This document shows, one piece after another, positions 36,127-48,049 of a DNA stretch of 64,000 nt. Within the stretch, counting starts at the first letter, position 1. Each line of letters starts with the position of its first letter. The notes under the pieces were generated by a model, which saw nothing but the letters and a program-made list of their open reading frames with translations, made no database searches and was not told where the DNA came from. The stretch is from Mercurialis annua (taxonomy: Eukaryota > Streptophyta > Magnoliopsida > Malpighiales > Euphorbiaceae): positions 26,425,501-26,489,500 of the forward strand of contig NC_065577.1 of assembly GCF_937616625.2 (NCBI RefSeq), written 5' to 3'. The position numbers and the translations under genes were made by a program.

Positions 36127-36131
36127 GAAAC
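36127..36131. repeat. Target site duplication GAAAC, left copy
   Basis: GAAAC directly abuts the LTR terminal TG and is repeated at 47321-47325 directly after the other LTR end. Unoccupied paralogous sites (GGTGAAACACTTGG) near 24000, 28125 and 32000 have one copy. Confidence 0.95.
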
Positions 36132-36722
36132 TGTCACGACCCATTTTCATGAATCGCGACCGGCGCTAGGGTATGGGTAATGTAGTACCGAAACCCGTAG
36201 CTAGCCTCCCATATAAAGCATAAACACATAAACCTGCAGAAAACCAATGCTCGGGGGCAACCGAGACTTCAGCCTAAACTAGCAGTTATAATAATCAACA
36301 ATTAATATAACATGCTTATTCAATTCTGATTCTAAAATAGATTTATTATAAACCGATATAAATAATAAAACATGCCAAAGCAATATAACCAGTCGAACCA
36401 ATCCGACAAAATAAACAATAATAACAAGGACATCTAGTTACTACTGCGGTCTAAGAATAAAACAGTTTTACAATTTTATTAAAATAAAAGGAACCTCCGA
36501 GGAAAAGTAAATGCGGAGATCACCTGACTCTCTCAGATCATAACCCTGGGAAAAATTGGGAAAACAACGGGGTCAGATATACTGAGATGAGTTCATACCA
36601 CTATCTACATTTATTAAGTGGAAAACCTTTAAAACGTTTAAAACATTTAATAACGATATTACGGATAATAGTTGGAACCCTAATCCACAATTCTAAATAA
36701 TAAACATAATCCAACAGGTCTG

Positions 36723-36840
36723 GTCCCGAGAGCTGAGCTACACCGAGTTACCACTGACCACACTTATACCAGAGTCCCGAGAGCTGAGCTACACCGAGTT
36801 ACTCTACTTGGTCCCGAGAGCTATGCTCACACCGAGTTAC
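36723..36840 (-). repeat. Triple internal repeat in the 3' LTR
   Basis: Three copies of CCCGAGAGCTGAGCTACACC followed by GAGTTAC (the third has GCTATGCTCACACC). The counterpart in the 5' LTR is at 45021-45139 and in the partial LTR at 1266-1384. It is placed just downstream, in element sense, of the GCGTGCGCACCGGT block. Confidence 0.8.
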
Positions 36841-38800
36841 CACATTACCATAATTACCTTTCCCAGATCATTACCGGTGCGCACGCAGTCCTAATGATGC
36901 CCATTAGGTAGCACGTTCCAACTAAGAGCCATAATATAAAAACAGTTCGAAATATACGTACAGTATATATATTTAATATTAAAATAACAATTTACTTAAT
37001 AAAGCGGTAAATAGTAAATATAAACTCACTGCTTGCTAATCCGCGTGAAATACCGGCAATCAACTAACTCTGGTTCGCCTCTGAAGCACGAACAGTAGAC
37101 GAGTCTAGACAAATAAAATAATTATTAAAATCAGACCCTAACTCTAGAGAGTACTAGACACCACACAAGACTAGCACAAATAATCACGTAGTAATTAAAC
37201 AATCCAAAATAACACAAATATATCCAAAAGGTAATAAAGCCCAAATAATATAAGTCTATTGAGTTCTCGCTTAAAATCCAACATGTAAATATTATTTAAT
37301 AACTTTAAATAATAAATAATTTCCAAATAGTGGGTTAGCCGAGTTATCATAAACTACCAAGCTAACCTCACTTGTCGAGTGACCCAAGTCTAACCCGACT
37401 CAAAACAATTATCAAATATAAACCCAAGTTTATATTTATAAAACAATTTAACAAAAATAATAATCCAATTTAAAAGCGGAACTCAATAACTTCAATATCA
37501 AGTAACCCAAGTTACGAACCAAAAACTTAATTGTATAAGTCAAATAAAATTTCAGGGACCAAATTGTATTTTAACCAAGTAGGGACTAAATGGTACTTTT
37601 GCCAATTAGGAGCTAAATTGCACTTTAGCCAATTTAATATCCGAAATCAATTTATTGCTTTTCTTTATAATTAAAACCAACAATAAAGTTATTAACCAAA
37701 AATCCACTTAATTAAGTTATAAAATAAGTTTAGGGGCTAAATTGTAATTTAGCCAACTTTTGACAAAACAACATTAGTAGGCAAATATAATTACCCGAGT
37801 AATTATATTAAATTAATTCATAATTAATAATCGTTAACAACTTTATAGTTATAAATCAAAAAGAAATCCATTCCATTAGGTATAGCTAACTTAAGGTATT
37901 AAATTGATTAAGTTTAAGTCTTTGGTGATTAAAGTGACTATTTAACCAATCATCTTCCTAAATTATAACCCATGAAACCCACGTACAGAAGCTCAAAACA
38001 TTGAAACAAACCAAACACTGTAACTTCAAACTTAAAGCAAATCATGAAACTGAATCATAGTAACCAAGATAAAATGCATCCCTAAATCATACAACAACCA
38101 CATTACTCATGAACAAAGAACAAATCTGATCACCTAGCAAAACCCAATAACAGAAAATCAAGGACAAGAATACGGCAGTGGAAGGAAAATCAAAACGACG
38201 ATAACCGTACAACAAACCGATAGATTTAACATCACGTTATCAATTTGTTTATGAATCACAACAAACCTAAGGATCTAACACCATGAGAAATATCAAGATC
38301 AAGCCAAAAGAAAAGAAATGGTTCGGCAGAAACTTCAAAAACCAAAACAGAAATATAAAGCTTTAAAACGTAAACCGTACGGCGATTGAAACGAGATCGA
38401 CGGCGTACCGTTCAGCGAAACTGAGATAGGGAGACGTAGGGAATTGAGTCTAGAGCGTCTGAGATCAAGCGGAATCAATTTCGATCTAGAAACGAAAGAG
38501 AACGAACCAAATTACGCAATGACGTTCAAAAACGAAATCTGGAAATTCAAGAATCTGAAACTTACCGAACAGCGATCTTTGGCAGATGATAACGGCTTCG
38601 ATACTCAGTGAAATGACAAGCGGAAAACGGCTAGGGTTTGTTTGCAGCGTGATGAAGGTTTTCTGTGAAGAAATCGACTTAAAAAGACGAAGGGAAGTGG
38701 GCCGTAAACGAGGTCGAAAAGGGCTGGGCGAAGGGATCCAAAACCTGCTGCCATTCACGAACGGGAATGGCCATATCTGGCCTGTTCCCGTTCGAGAATG

Positions 38801-38871
38801 GGCCTGTTCCCGAACGGGAACAGGCCAGAAAAAGGATTCCCGTTCGGGAATTCCAATTCCCGAACGGGAAT
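38801..38871. repeat. Perfect inverted repeats in the LTR (U3 side)
   Basis: At 38801-38826, 12-base arms GGCCTGTTCCCG / CGGGAACAGGCC flank AA. At 38836-38871, 17-base arms starting ATTCCCGTTCGGG flank CC. Related TTCCCG/CGGGAA strings also lie at 38757-38795. Both hairpins are repeated exactly in the other LTR at 47099-47124 and 47134-47169. They could form hairpins in DNA or RNA, or bind a dimeric factor. Confidence 0.85.
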
Positions 38872-39022
38872 GAATAAATTCATTTTTTTTTTAATTACTT
38901 TAAACCGAACCAAAAATGAATCGAACCACAAAAATTTACGAAACTTCAAATACCCCTCAAAACACATCCGGAACCACGTCGGAAATTACAAAAATAAATT
39001 TAAAATTTTACGGGATATTACA

Positions 39023-39033
39023 TTCTCCCCAAC
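39023..39033 (-). other. Polypurine tract
   Basis: On the minus strand GTTGGGGAGAA directly precedes the 3' LTR. It is the expected primer for plus-strand DNA synthesis and is identical in the other chromovirus at 56424-56434. Confidence 0.88.
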
Positions 39034-39040
39034 TAATTAA

Positions 39041-39058
39041 AAATTCGTCCTCGAATTT
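39041..39058. other. Small inverted repeat next to the polypurine tract
   Basis: AAATTCG and CGAATTT flank a four-base spacer, about 8 bases from the polypurine tract. The second element has the same structure at 56399-56416 with one spacer change. Confidence 0.6.
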
Positions 39059-39139
39059 AACACTACAAGTAAATCACATCAGAACAACACGTAGCACAAG
39101 TAAAACTACAAAAGTCACAGAAAATCAAGATATCGTACC

Positions 39140-42100
39140 TCACGGAAAAAGAAAAGGATAGCGATTCCGCATATCCAATTCGGTCTCCCAAGTACACTCC
39201 TCTACAGAATGATTGCGCCAGAGAACTTTGACCATCGGAATCTCCTTGTTCCGCAATTTACGCACCTGCGTATCAACAATCTCAACTGGCTGTTCCTCAT
39301 AGGACAGCTCCTGGTCAATCTCAACACTCTGAGGCACAATCACGTGCGAAGGATCAGAAATGCACTTTCTCAACATAGACACGTGAAACACAGGATGTAC
39401 TAACGACATATCTGGCGGTAGAACCAGACGATAAGCCACAGCTCCAATCCTCTCCGAAATCTCATAAGGACCAATATACCTCGGTGCCAACTTTCCCTTG
39501 ACACCAAAACGAACCACGCCTTTCATAGGCGAAACCCGAAGGAATACGAAATCACCAACCTGGAACTCAATATCTTTCCTCTTCGGATCAGCATAACTCT
39601 TATGCCGACTAAAAGCAGTCTCTAACCTCCGCTTAATCAACGGTACCTTCTCAGAGGTAATCTGAATAATCTTCGCTCCCGAGAGTTTACGCTCTCCGAC
39701 CTCCTCCCAACAGATAGGAGATCTACACTTGCGCCCGTACAAAGCCTCATACGGCGCCATCTCGATACTCGCGTGATAATTGTTGTTATAGGAAAATTCA
39801 ATCAACGGCAAATGAGTATCCCAGCTACCCTGAAAATCGAGAACACACATCCTGAGCATATCCTCCAACGTCTGAATAGTCCTCTCAGACTGACCGTCAG
39901 TCTGAGGATGAAAAGCTGTACTGAAATCCAACCGAGAACCCAAGGATTCCTGTAACGCCTTCCAAAACCTCGAAGTAAACACAGAACCTCTGTCTGAAAC
40001 AATAGAAACCGGTACACCATGCAAACTGACAATCCTGTCGATGTACAACTGAGCCAACCTCGAAGCAGTATACGAAACCTTAATCGGAAGGAAATGAGCT
40101 GACTTGGTCATACGGTCAACTATCACCCATATGGAGTCGTATCCCTGTCGAGTACGTGGTAACCCAACCACAAAATCCATAGCAATCCGCTCCCACTTCC
40201 ACTCTGGAATAGGTAGTGGTTGCAGATAGCCAAAAGGTCTCTGATGCTCTAGTTTCACCTGCTGGCACGTCAGACACTTAGAAACATACTCAGCGACATC
40301 CTTCTTCATCCCGCTCCACCAGTAGGTACCCTTAAGATCATGGTACATCTTAGTAGAACCCGGATGAACACTATAAGCAGACTTGTGCGCTTCTTCCAGA
40401 ATCTGGTCCCTCAAACCATCTGAATCTGGAACACACAGTCTCGAACCATGTCTCAGAACACCATCCACAAAAGTAAACTCAGAATTTCCATCCTGCTGAA
40501 CTTCCTCAATAATCCGTTTCAATTGTGGATCCTCAGCTTGTAAAGCTTTGATCCGATCAATCAAAACGGGTTGCACTTGCAACTGTGCTAACAAACAACC
40601 AGTCTGAGAAATCTGAAAACCATAGCCCGAAGCTATCAAACTGTGCCACTCTCTAACCATGGGTCTACGCCCAATCTCAGAAATATGAGCCAAGCTGCCC
40701 GAAGACTTGCGACTCAACGCATCGGCTACCACATTAGCCTTACCAGGATGGTACTGAATAGTACAGTCGTAGTCTTTCAGCAACTCTAACCACCTCCTCT
40801 GTCTCAAGTTCAACTCTCTCTGATCAAAGATATATTTCAGACTCTTATGATCAGTGAAAATCTCACAAGTAGCACCATACAAATAATGCCTCCAAATTTT
40901 CAGCGCAAAAACCACAGCTGCCAACTCTAAATCATGAGTAGGGTAATTCACCTCATGCTTCTTCAACTGCCTGGAAGCATAGGTAATCACCTGTCCATGT
41001 TGCATCAGAACGCAACCCAAACCAATCCGAGACGCATCACAATACACTGTGAAACCATCAATGCCAGAAGGCAATGCCAACACCGGAGCTGTAGTCAAAA
41101 TCTCCTTGAGCTTCTCAAAGCTCGCCTCGCACTTGTCAGTCCACTCAAACTTGACACCCTTCTGTGTCAGTTTAGTCAAAGGTGCAGATATTCTGGAGAA
41201 ATCTTGCACGAACCGACGATAGTAACCAGCTAAACCCAGAAAACTTCTGATCTCGGTAACTGACCTTGGCCTTTGCCAATCCATGACCGCCTCAATCTTC
41301 TTCGGATCAACCTTGATCCCATCTTTCGACACCACGTGTCCTAGAAAGGTAACCTGATCCAACCAGAACTCACATTTTGAGAACTTAGCATACAACTGAT
41401 GCTCACGCAACGTCTGTAGTATAGTCCTCAAATGGTAAGCATGCTCCTCCTCACTCCGAGAATAGATCAAAATGTCATCAATGAAGACGATAACAAATTG
41501 ATCCAAAAACGGCTTGAACACTCTGTTCATCATATCCATAAATGCTGCTGGTGCGTTCGTCAGACCAAAGGACATAACCAGAAACTCAAAATGTCCATAA
41601 CGAGTCCGAAAAGCAGTCTTAGGCACATCTGCATCACGGATTCGTAGCTGATGATACCCAGATCTCAAATCAATCTTGGAAAAACACTTCGCACCCTGCA
41701 ACTGGTCAAACAAATCATCGATGCGAGGAAGAGGATATCTGTTCTTGACAGTAATCTTGTTCAATTGTCTGTAGTCGATACAGAGTCGAAAGGAACCGTC
41801 CTTCTTCTTCACAAACAGAACTGGAGCACCCCACGGAGAAGTACTCGGTCTGATGAACCCGCTATCCAACAATTCTTGTAACTGGTCCTTCAACTCCTTC
41901 AGCTCTGCAGGAGCCATCCGATACGGCGGTATCGAAATCGGAGCTGTACCAGAAACCACATCAATGCAAAACTCAATATCACGATCAGGTGGTAATCCAG
42001 GCAATTCCTCTGGAAACACATCAGTGAACTCATTCACTATCGGTACACTATGCATATCACTACCACCAGCCTCCAAATCACGAACCACAGCAAGAAAACC

Positions 42101-44089
42101 CTGGCAACCCTTGCCTAACATCCGCTTCGCCTTGATGGCGGAAATCAGATTCTTAGGTGTCTCTGCCTTTTCTCCCTGAAAGGAAAAAGGTAGACCACCT
42201 GGAATCCTGAACTCGACTGACTTCTCTCGACAGTCAATAGAAGCATAATGGCGTGACAACCAGTCCATCCCCAAGATAACATCAAAAGAAAGAACGTCAA
42301 GTACAATCAAATCAGCACATAATTCTCTACCCTGAATAACCACAGGACATGAAGGATAGACGACGTCCACTACTACACCTTCAGACATAGGTGTAGACAC
42401 AGCTAGAGGTTCACTCAAAACAGATGGTGCTCTACCCAATTTCCCAGCAAAACAAGTAGAAACAAACGAATGGGTCGCACCCGCATCAAATAATACCAAA
42501 GCATCAGTAAAAGAAATCGGAATGGTACCTTGCACCACAGCATTTGATGCACGCGCATCCTGAGGAGTAAGTGCGAACACTCTGGCCTGACCCTGCGGCT
42601 GCTGCTGCGAACTCTGTCCAGTACCATAACCGTTGGAACCTCTACCGCCGTTACCACGGCCACCAAAACCTCTGCCACCAGAACCACGGCCCCGCTGGCC
42701 ACCAAAAGATGCTGCAGGTTGAGAGTACCCTACAGACTGTGTAAACGCAGGTCTCTGCTGCTGATAAGATGACTGCGCCACACTGGAGTTAGACATCTGC
42801 TGCCCAGATGTCGGACACTCCCTAGAAAAATGACCCGGCTGGCCACAAGTAAAACAACCTCCAGGAGCTAACTGACACTGTCCATAGTGCCTGCGTCTGC
42901 AATTCTGGCAGAACGGAATGTTCGATCCACCACTGTACCCGCGTCCTGAACCACGGTTGCTCCCACTGATACTGGAACTGTACGGAGCACTCCTGACACT
43001 ATGCCTCCCTTTGTTGTGAGTCCGTCGACTCCCCCTGTTGGCCTGAGAAGAGCCACTGTAGTAGTTCCCACTACCATGCTGCACTGGGGCCTGCTGCCCC
43101 CCACTAGGAACGTCACTCTTTCCCTTCTGATTCTGGAAAGGGTCAGAGATCGTCCCAAACTGAACCATCGAATTTTCCATCCGCCGCGCACTATCCACTA
43201 ACCGGGCAAACTCCATGTTTGTCCCTATCAGCAAAGGAAGAAACTCCGAGCCTAAACCCCTAACATAACGGTCGTTCACTCGCTCTTGATCACCCTGTAG
43301 ATCTGTAGCAAACCGCCCCAAACGTACAAACTCAGTAGTGTTGTCTGTCACTGATCTATCCCCCTTCTTCAAAGTGAGCAGCTTTTCTCTGAAACTCTCA
43401 GTAACAGAGAAGGGTAGATAGTAACCTCTGAACCTGGTCACAAAATCAGCCCAAGGCAAAGTATCCATAACTGGCCTGATGTTATCGCGATACCAATCCT
43501 TAGCTGGACCCTTCAGCGACATTTCCACAAGCATCACTGATTGACGATCAGACGCTTGAATCCTCTGACTGTTGTACTCAAATTCCTCCAAAAAGTCAAG
43601 AGCATCCCCAGTACCATCAAAAGAAGTCGGATTCAACTTCAAGTAGGTCATCACCAACTCTCTGTCTGTTGGAATATGACCGTCACCAGCATTTCCACCA
43701 ATACCAGCTACAGCACCAACCTGAGGTTGCTGTTGCTGCGCTAACTGACCCAGTATATTACACTGATTCTGCAGTAGAGCCTGATTGTTCTGCATCTCGA
43801 CAACGCCAGCCAAGAAAGTAGTGAAGTCGAACGCTTGCATATTTGGTGCCTGCTGCACATTCGGTGCCTGAACACCAGCTGCACCGCGCCCTCTAGCTCC
43901 ACCTCTACCAGCACCAGCTCCTCTGCCTCTACCAGCACCTCTACCTCTGCCAGCACCTCCACCTCGACCACGTCCAGCATTTGCCTGAACTGGTGGTGCG
44001 TTCTGATCGACTTCCATGGAAATCGCATCATCAGCCACAGCTTCTTGCTCTGCCGCAGCACGAGCACGAGTACGAATAACATTGTCCAT
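39140..44089 (-). CDS. gag-pol: Gag-Pol polyprotein of a Tekay-like Ty3/gypsy chromovirus (1649 aa, intact)
   Basis: A single open frame encoding the particle protein and all enzymes needed to copy and insert the element. An Arg-Gly rich segment (residues 38-70) precedes the Gag core (about 145-310). Two zinc patterns follow, C394-C397-H401-C405 and the knuckle C412-C415-H420-C425. Protease has DAGATH at 535-540. Reverse transcriptase spans about 730-930, with D807 and the FIDD box (D871, D872). RNase H has D1018, E1055, D1080 and D1123. Integrase has H1235, H1242, C1272 and C1275, then D1305, D1366 and E1402, the last pair 35 residues apart. GPY is at 1540-1542, and a chromodomain-like end with VKVLWRN and ECTWETE lies at about 1601-1649. 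The start follows the 5' LTR and primer site by ~340 bases; the next Met is at residue 25. No key residue is missing and no stop or frameshift is seen. Gag and Pol share one frame, so any Gag excess must come from processing or another mechanism. Confidence 0.95.
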   Translation of the reverse strand: MDNVIRTRARAAAEQEAVADDAISMEVDQNAPPVQANAGRGRGGGAGRGRGAGRGRGAGAGRGGARGRGAAGVQAPNVQQAPNMQAFDFTTFLAGVVEMQNNQALLQNQCNILGQLAQQQQPQVGAVAGIGGNAGDGHIPTDRELVMTYLKLNPTSFDGTGDALDFLEEFEYNSQRIQASDRQSVMLVEMSLKGPAKDWYRDNIRPVMDTLPWADFVTRFRGYYLPFSVTESFREKLLTLKKGDRSVTDNTTEFVRLGRFATDLQGDQERVNDRYVRGLGSEFLPLLIGTNMEFARLVDSARRMENSMVQFGTISDPFQNQKGKSDVPSGGQQAPVQHGSGNYYSGSSQANRGSRRTHNKGRHSVRSAPYSSSISGSNRGSGRGYSGGSNIPFCQNCRRRHYGQCQLAPGGCFTCGQPGHFSRECPTSGQQMSNSSVAQSSYQQQRPAFTQSVGYSQPAASFGGQRGRGSGGRGFGGRGNGGRGSNGYGTGQSSQQQPQGQARVFALTPQDARASNAVVQGTIPISFTDALVLFDAGATHSFVSTCFAGKLGRAPSVLSEPLAVSTPMSEGVVVDVVYPSCPVVIQGRELCADLIVLDVLSFDVILGMDWLSRHYASIDCREKSVEFRIPGGLPFSFQGEKAETPKNLISAIKAKRMLGKGCQGFLAVVRDLEAGGSDMHSVPIVNEFTDVFPEELPGLPPDRDIEFCIDVVSGTAPISIPPYRMAPAELKELKDQLQELLDSGFIRPSTSPWGAPVLFVKKKDGSFRLCIDYRQLNKITVKNRYPLPRIDDLFDQLQGAKCFSKIDLRSGYHQLRIRDADVPKTAFRTRYGHFEFLVMSFGLTNAPAAFMDMMNRVFKPFLDQFVIVFIDDILIYSRSEEEHAYHLRTILQTLREHQLYAKFSKCEFWLDQVTFLGHVVSKDGIKVDPKKIEAVMDWQRPRSVTEIRSFLGLAGYYRRFVQDFSRISAPLTKLTQKGVKFEWTDKCEASFEKLKEILTTAPVLALPSGIDGFTVYCDASRIGLGCVLMQHGQVITYASRQLKKHEVNYPTHDLELAAVVFALKIWRHYLYGATCEIFTDHKSLKYIFDQRELNLRQRRWLELLKDYDCTIQYHPGKANVVADALSRKSSGSLAHISEIGRRPMVREWHSLIASGYGFQISQTGCLLAQLQVQPVLIDRIKALQAEDPQLKRIIEEVQQDGNSEFTFVDGVLRHGSRLCVPDSDGLRDQILEEAHKSAYSVHPGSTKMYHDLKGTYWWSGMKKDVAEYVSKCLTCQQVKLEHQRPFGYLQPLPIPEWKWERIAMDFVVGLPRTRQGYDSIWVIVDRMTKSAHFLPIKVSYTASRLAQLYIDRIVSLHGVPVSIVSDRGSVFTSRFWKALQESLGSRLDFSTAFHPQTDGQSERTIQTLEDMLRMCVLDFQGSWDTHLPLIEFSYNNNYHASIEMAPYEALYGRKCRSPICWEEVGERKLSGAKIIQITSEKVPLIKRRLETAFSRHKSYADPKRKDIEFQVGDFVFLRVSPMKGVVRFGVKGKLAPRYIGPYEISERIGAVAYRLVLPPDMSLVHPVFHVSMLRKCISDPSHVIVPQSVEIDQELSYEEQPVEIVDTQVRKLRNKEIPMVKVLWRNHSVEECTWETELDMRNRYPFLFP

Positions 44090-44430
44090 ATCCTAAGATT
44101 GAACAATAACAATTTAAATAACAGATATTTCATACCTAAGTATGAACAAAACAAGCAACATATAGGATTTCCCAAGAAATCAACAGCAATAAAATGTTCA
44201 CCCAAGTGAAATAGCATTAACAATTAAAAGCATCCAATCAACAAATAATGACTGACTCGACGCAATCCTATTGGCGTAGGCAGAATGTTTTAAAAATCAA
44301 AAGATGACGTTTTTAAAGACATGACAGAATCCTATATCCGCAGTAGTTCCTAAGACACAACCAAACTTAACAGAGTAAACACATAGCAAGCAATGGCCTT
44401 GGTTTGAAACCAAAGCTCTGATACCAAGTT
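44090..44430 (-). other. 5' leader of the minus-strand chromovirus
   Basis: 341 bases between the 5' LTR and the gag-pol ATG. It includes the primer site. No other feature is recognised; RNA packaging signals usually lie here but cannot be identified by eye. Confidence 0.6.
44415..44426 (-). other. Primer binding site (initiator tRNA-Met)
   Basis: Minus strand TGGTATCAGAGC, four bases from the LTR end. It is complementary to the 3' end of the plant initiator tRNA-Met and identical, with the same spacing, in the second element. Confidence 0.9.
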
Positions 44431-47320
44431 TGTCACGACCCATTTTCATGAATCGCGACCGGCGCTAGGGTATGGGTAATGTAGTACCGAAACCCGTAGC
44501 TAGCCTCCCATATAAAGCATAAACACATAAACCTGCAGAAAACCAATGCTCGGGGGCAACCGAGACTTCAGCCTAAACTAGCAGTTATAATAATCAACAA
44601 TTAATATAACATGCTTATTCAATTCTGATTCTAAAATAGATTTATTATAAACCGATATAAATAATAAAACATGCCAAAGCAATATAACCAGTCGAACCAA
44701 TCCGACAAAATAAACAATAATAACAAGGACATCTAGTTATTACTGCGGTCTAAGAATAAAACAGTTTTACAATTTTATTAAAATAAAAGGAACCTCCGAG
44801 GAAAAGTAAATGCGGAGATCACCTGACTCTCTCAGATCATAACCCTGGGAAAAATTGGGAAAACAACGGGGTCAGATATACTGAGATGAGTTCATACCAC
44901 TATCTACATTTATTAAGTGGAAAACCTTTAAAACGTTTAAAACATTTAATAACGATATTACGGATAATAGTTGGAACCCTAATCCACAATTCTAAATAAT
45001 AAACATAATCCAACAGGTCTGGTCCCGAGAGCTGAGCTACACCGAGTTACCACTGACCACACTTATACCAGAGTCCCGAGAGCTGAGCTACACCGAGTTA
45101 CTCTACTTGGTCCCGAGAGCTATGCTCACACCGAGTTACCACATTACCATAATTACCTTTCCCAGATCATTACCGGTGCGCACGCAGTCCTAATGATGCC
45201 CATTAGGTAGCACGTTCCAACTAAGAGCCATAATATAAAAACAGTTCGAAATATACGTACAGTATATATATTTAATATTAAAATAACAATTTACTTAATA
45301 AAGCGGTAAATAGTAAATATAAACTCACTGCTTGCTAATCCGCGTGAAATACCGGCAAGCAACTAACTCTGTTCGCCTCTGAAGCACGAATAGTAGACGA
45401 GTCTAGACAAATAAAATAATTATTAAAATCAGACCCTAACTCTAGAGAGTACTAGACACCACACAAGACTAGCACAAATAATCACGTAGTAATTAAACAA
45501 TCCAAAATAACACAAATATATCCAAAAGGTAATAAAGCCCAAATAATATAAGTCTATTGAGTTCTCGCTTAAAATCCAACATGTAAATATTATTTAATAA
45601 CTTTAAATAATAAATAATTTCCAAATAGTGGGTTAGCCGAGTTATCATAAACTACCAAGCTAACCTCACTTGTCGAGTGACCCAAGTCTAACCCGACTCA
45701 AAACAATTATCAAATATAAACCCAAGTTTATATTTATAAAACAATTTAACAAAAATAATAATCCAATTTAAAAGCGGAACTCAATAACTTCAATATCAAG
45801 TAACCCAAGTTACGAACCAAAAACTTAATTGTATAAGTCAAATAAAATTTCAGGGACCAAATTGTATTTTAACCAAGTAGGGACTAAATGGTACTTTTGC
45901 CAATTAGGAGCTAAATTGCACTTTAGCCAATTAAATATCCGAAATCAATTTATTGCTTTTCTTTATAATTAAAACCAACAATAAAGTTATTAACCAAAAA
46001 TCCACTTAATTAAGTTATAAAATAAGTTTAGGGGCTAAATTGTAATTTAGCCAACTTTTGACAAAACAACATTAGTAGGCAAATATAATTACCCGAGTAA
46101 TTATATTAAATTAATTCATAATTAATAATCGTTAACAACTTTATAGTTATAAATCAAAAAGAAATCCATTCCATTAGGTATAGCTAACTTAAGGTATTAA
46201 ATTGATTAAGTTTAAGTCTTTGGTGATTAAAGTGACTATTTAACCAATCATCTTCCTAAATTATAACCCATGAAACCCACGTACAGAAGCTCAAAACATT
46301 GAAACAAACCAAACACTGTAACTTCAAACTTAAAGCAAATCATGAAACTGAATCATAGTAACCAAGATAAAATGCATCCCTAAATCATACAACAACCACA
46401 TTACTCATGAACAAAGAACAAATCTGATCACCTAGCAAAACCCAATAACAGAAAATCAAGGACAAGAATACGGCAGTGGAAGGAAAATCAAAACGACGAT
46501 AACCGTAAAACAAACCGATAGATTTAACATCACGTTATCAATTTGTTTATGAATCACAACAAACCTAAGGATCTAACACCATGAGAAATATCAAGATCAA
46601 GCCAAAAGAAAAGAAATGGTTCGGCAGAAACTTCAAAAACCAAAACAGAAATATAAAGCTTTAAAACGTAAACCGTACGGCGATTGAAACGAGATCGACG
46701 GCGTACCGTTCAGCGAAACTGAGATAGGGAGACGTAGGGAATTGAGTCTAGAGCGTCTGAGATCAAGCGGAATCAATTTCGATCTAGAAACGAAAGAGAA
46801 CGAACCAAATTACGCAATGACGTTCAAAAACGAAATCTGGAAATTCAAGAATCTGAAACATACCGAACAGCGATCTTTGGCAGATGATAACGGCTTCGAT
46901 ACTCAGCGAAATGACAAGCGGAAAACGGCTAGGGTTTGTTTGCAGCGTGATGAAGGTTTTCTGTGAAGAAATCGACTTAAAAAGACGAAGGGAAGTGGGC
47001 CGTAAACGAGGTCGAAAAGGGCTGGGCGAAGGGATCCAAAACCTGCTGCCATTCACGAACGGGAATGGCCATATCTGGCCTGTTCCCGTTCGAGAATGGG
47101 CCTGTTCCCGAACGGGAACAGGCCAGAAAAAGGATTCCCGTTCGGGAATTCCAATTCCCGAACGGGAATGAATAAATTCATTTTTTTTTTAATTACTTTA
47201 AACCGAACCAAAAATGAATCGAACCACAAAAATTTACGAAACTTCAAATACCCCTCAAAACACATCCAGAACCACGTCGGAAATTACAAAAATAAATTTA
47301 AAATTTTACGGGATATTACA
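44431..47320 (-). repeat. 5' LTR of the minus-strand chromovirus (2890 bp)
   Basis: Near-identical partner of 36132-39022. It would carry the promoter; no core promoter element can be assigned with confidence. It contains the triple repeat at 45021-45139 and the palindromes at 47099-47169. Apparent frames at 46742-47374 are LTR sequence and are mirrored at 38486-39040. Confidence 0.95.
47099..47169. repeat. Perfect inverted repeats in the 5' LTR
   Basis: Exact counterparts of the 12-base and 17-base hairpin arms in the other LTR, at 47099-47124 and 47134-47169. Confidence 0.85.
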
Positions 47321-47325
47321 GAAAC
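47321..47325. repeat. Target site duplication GAAAC, right copy
   Basis: Matches 36127-36131 and is followed by ACTTGGATTTG, as in the unoccupied paralogous sites. Confidence 0.95.
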
Positions 47326-48049
47326 ACTTGGATTTGTTTCGAAACGTTTGCAAACGTTTGGCATAAATCGCTGAAAAGGGGAAACGTTTGGAATTGTTTA
47401 GTAACCTTGGTAAACGTTTGGCTTAAATCGGTAAAAAGGGGAAACATTTGGTTTTCTTTCATAACGTTAATAAACGTTTGGCTAAAAATCGCTAAAAAGG
47501 GGAAACAGTTGGTTTTGTTTCATAACGTTTGTAACCGGTTGACTTAAATCAGTAAAAAGGTTAAACGCTTGAATTTGTTTCGTAATGTTTTAAAAATTTG
47601 GCTAATATCGCTAAAATGGGAAAACGTTTGGATTGGTTTTATTTCGTAACGTTTGTAAACATTTGGCTTAAATTGCTAAAAAGGTGAAACCCTTGAATTT
47701 GTTTCGTAATGTTTGTAAAGATTTTGCTTTGTTTCGTAACTTTTGTAAACATTTGGCTTTGTTTCGTATGGTTTGTAAACGTTTGGCCTAAATTGTTAAA
47801 AAGTTGAAATGCTTGGTTTTGTTTCGTAACGTTTGTAAACTTTTGGCTTCAATCGCTAAAAAGGTGAAATGGTTGGATTTATTTCGTAATGTTTGTAAAT
47901 GTTTGGCTTAAATTGCTAAAATGGCGAAACGCTTGGATTTGTTTCGTAACGTTTGTAAATGTTTGGCTTAAATCGTAAAAAAGTTGAAATGTTTGGATTT
48001 GTTTCATAACGTTTGTAAACGTTTGGCTTAAATCGCTAAAAAAAATTTC

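Larger units (their letters stand above)
19001..36131 (+). repeat. 60-bp satellite array, plus-oriented, with ~4-kb higher-order organisation
   Basis: About 285 monomers uninterrupted by other sequence. The landmark variant CTTATAAACG, found once per higher-order unit, is at 19859, 21431, 25561, 29553 and 33571 (CTTAAAAACG in the last). The AACGTGTTTGGC variant occurs twice per unit, for example near 22066 and 23595, 26190 and 27721, 30190 and 31593, 34197 and 35722. Spacing between units is 3992-4130 bp. Confidence 0.95.
36132..39022 (-). repeat. 3' LTR of the minus-strand chromovirus (2891 bp)
   Basis: It begins (plus strand) TGTCACGACCC and ends GGGATATTACA; in element orientation it starts TGTAATATCCCG and ends GTCGTGACA. 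It is nearly identical to 44431-47320; differences seen include CTACTG/TTACTG near 36450, CAATC/CAAGC near 37058 and CTCTGG/CTCTG near 37070. It carries the triple repeat 36723-36840 and strong palindromes 38801-38871. Short open frames inside it are not genes. Confidence 0.95.
36132..47320 (-). mobile_element. Complete Ty3/gypsy chromovirus, Tekay-like (11.2 kb)
   Basis: It has all hallmarks of an intact LTR retrotransposon: LTRs 36132-39022 and 44431-47320 that start TG and end CA; a primer site complementary to the initiator tRNA-Met 3' end four bases inside the 5' LTR; a polypurine tract against the 3' LTR; a single uninterrupted gag-pol on the minus strand; and a 5-bp target duplication. 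By eye I count eight substitutions and one indel between the LTRs (about 0.3%), pointing to a recent insertion. The long LTRs and the C-terminal chromodomain-like segment of integrase suggest the Tekay/Del lineage of chromoviruses. Confidence 0.95.

Noticed and set aside
38486..39161. Overlapping open frames on both strands in the LTR (also at 46742-47374)
   Set aside because: They are inside the LTR, duplicated exactly in the other LTR, and cross the palindrome cluster. No recognisable protein motif.
39209..44209. Open frames antisense to or out of frame with the intact gag-pol
   Set aside because: Shadows of the 1649-codon polyprotein; composition follows its codons.
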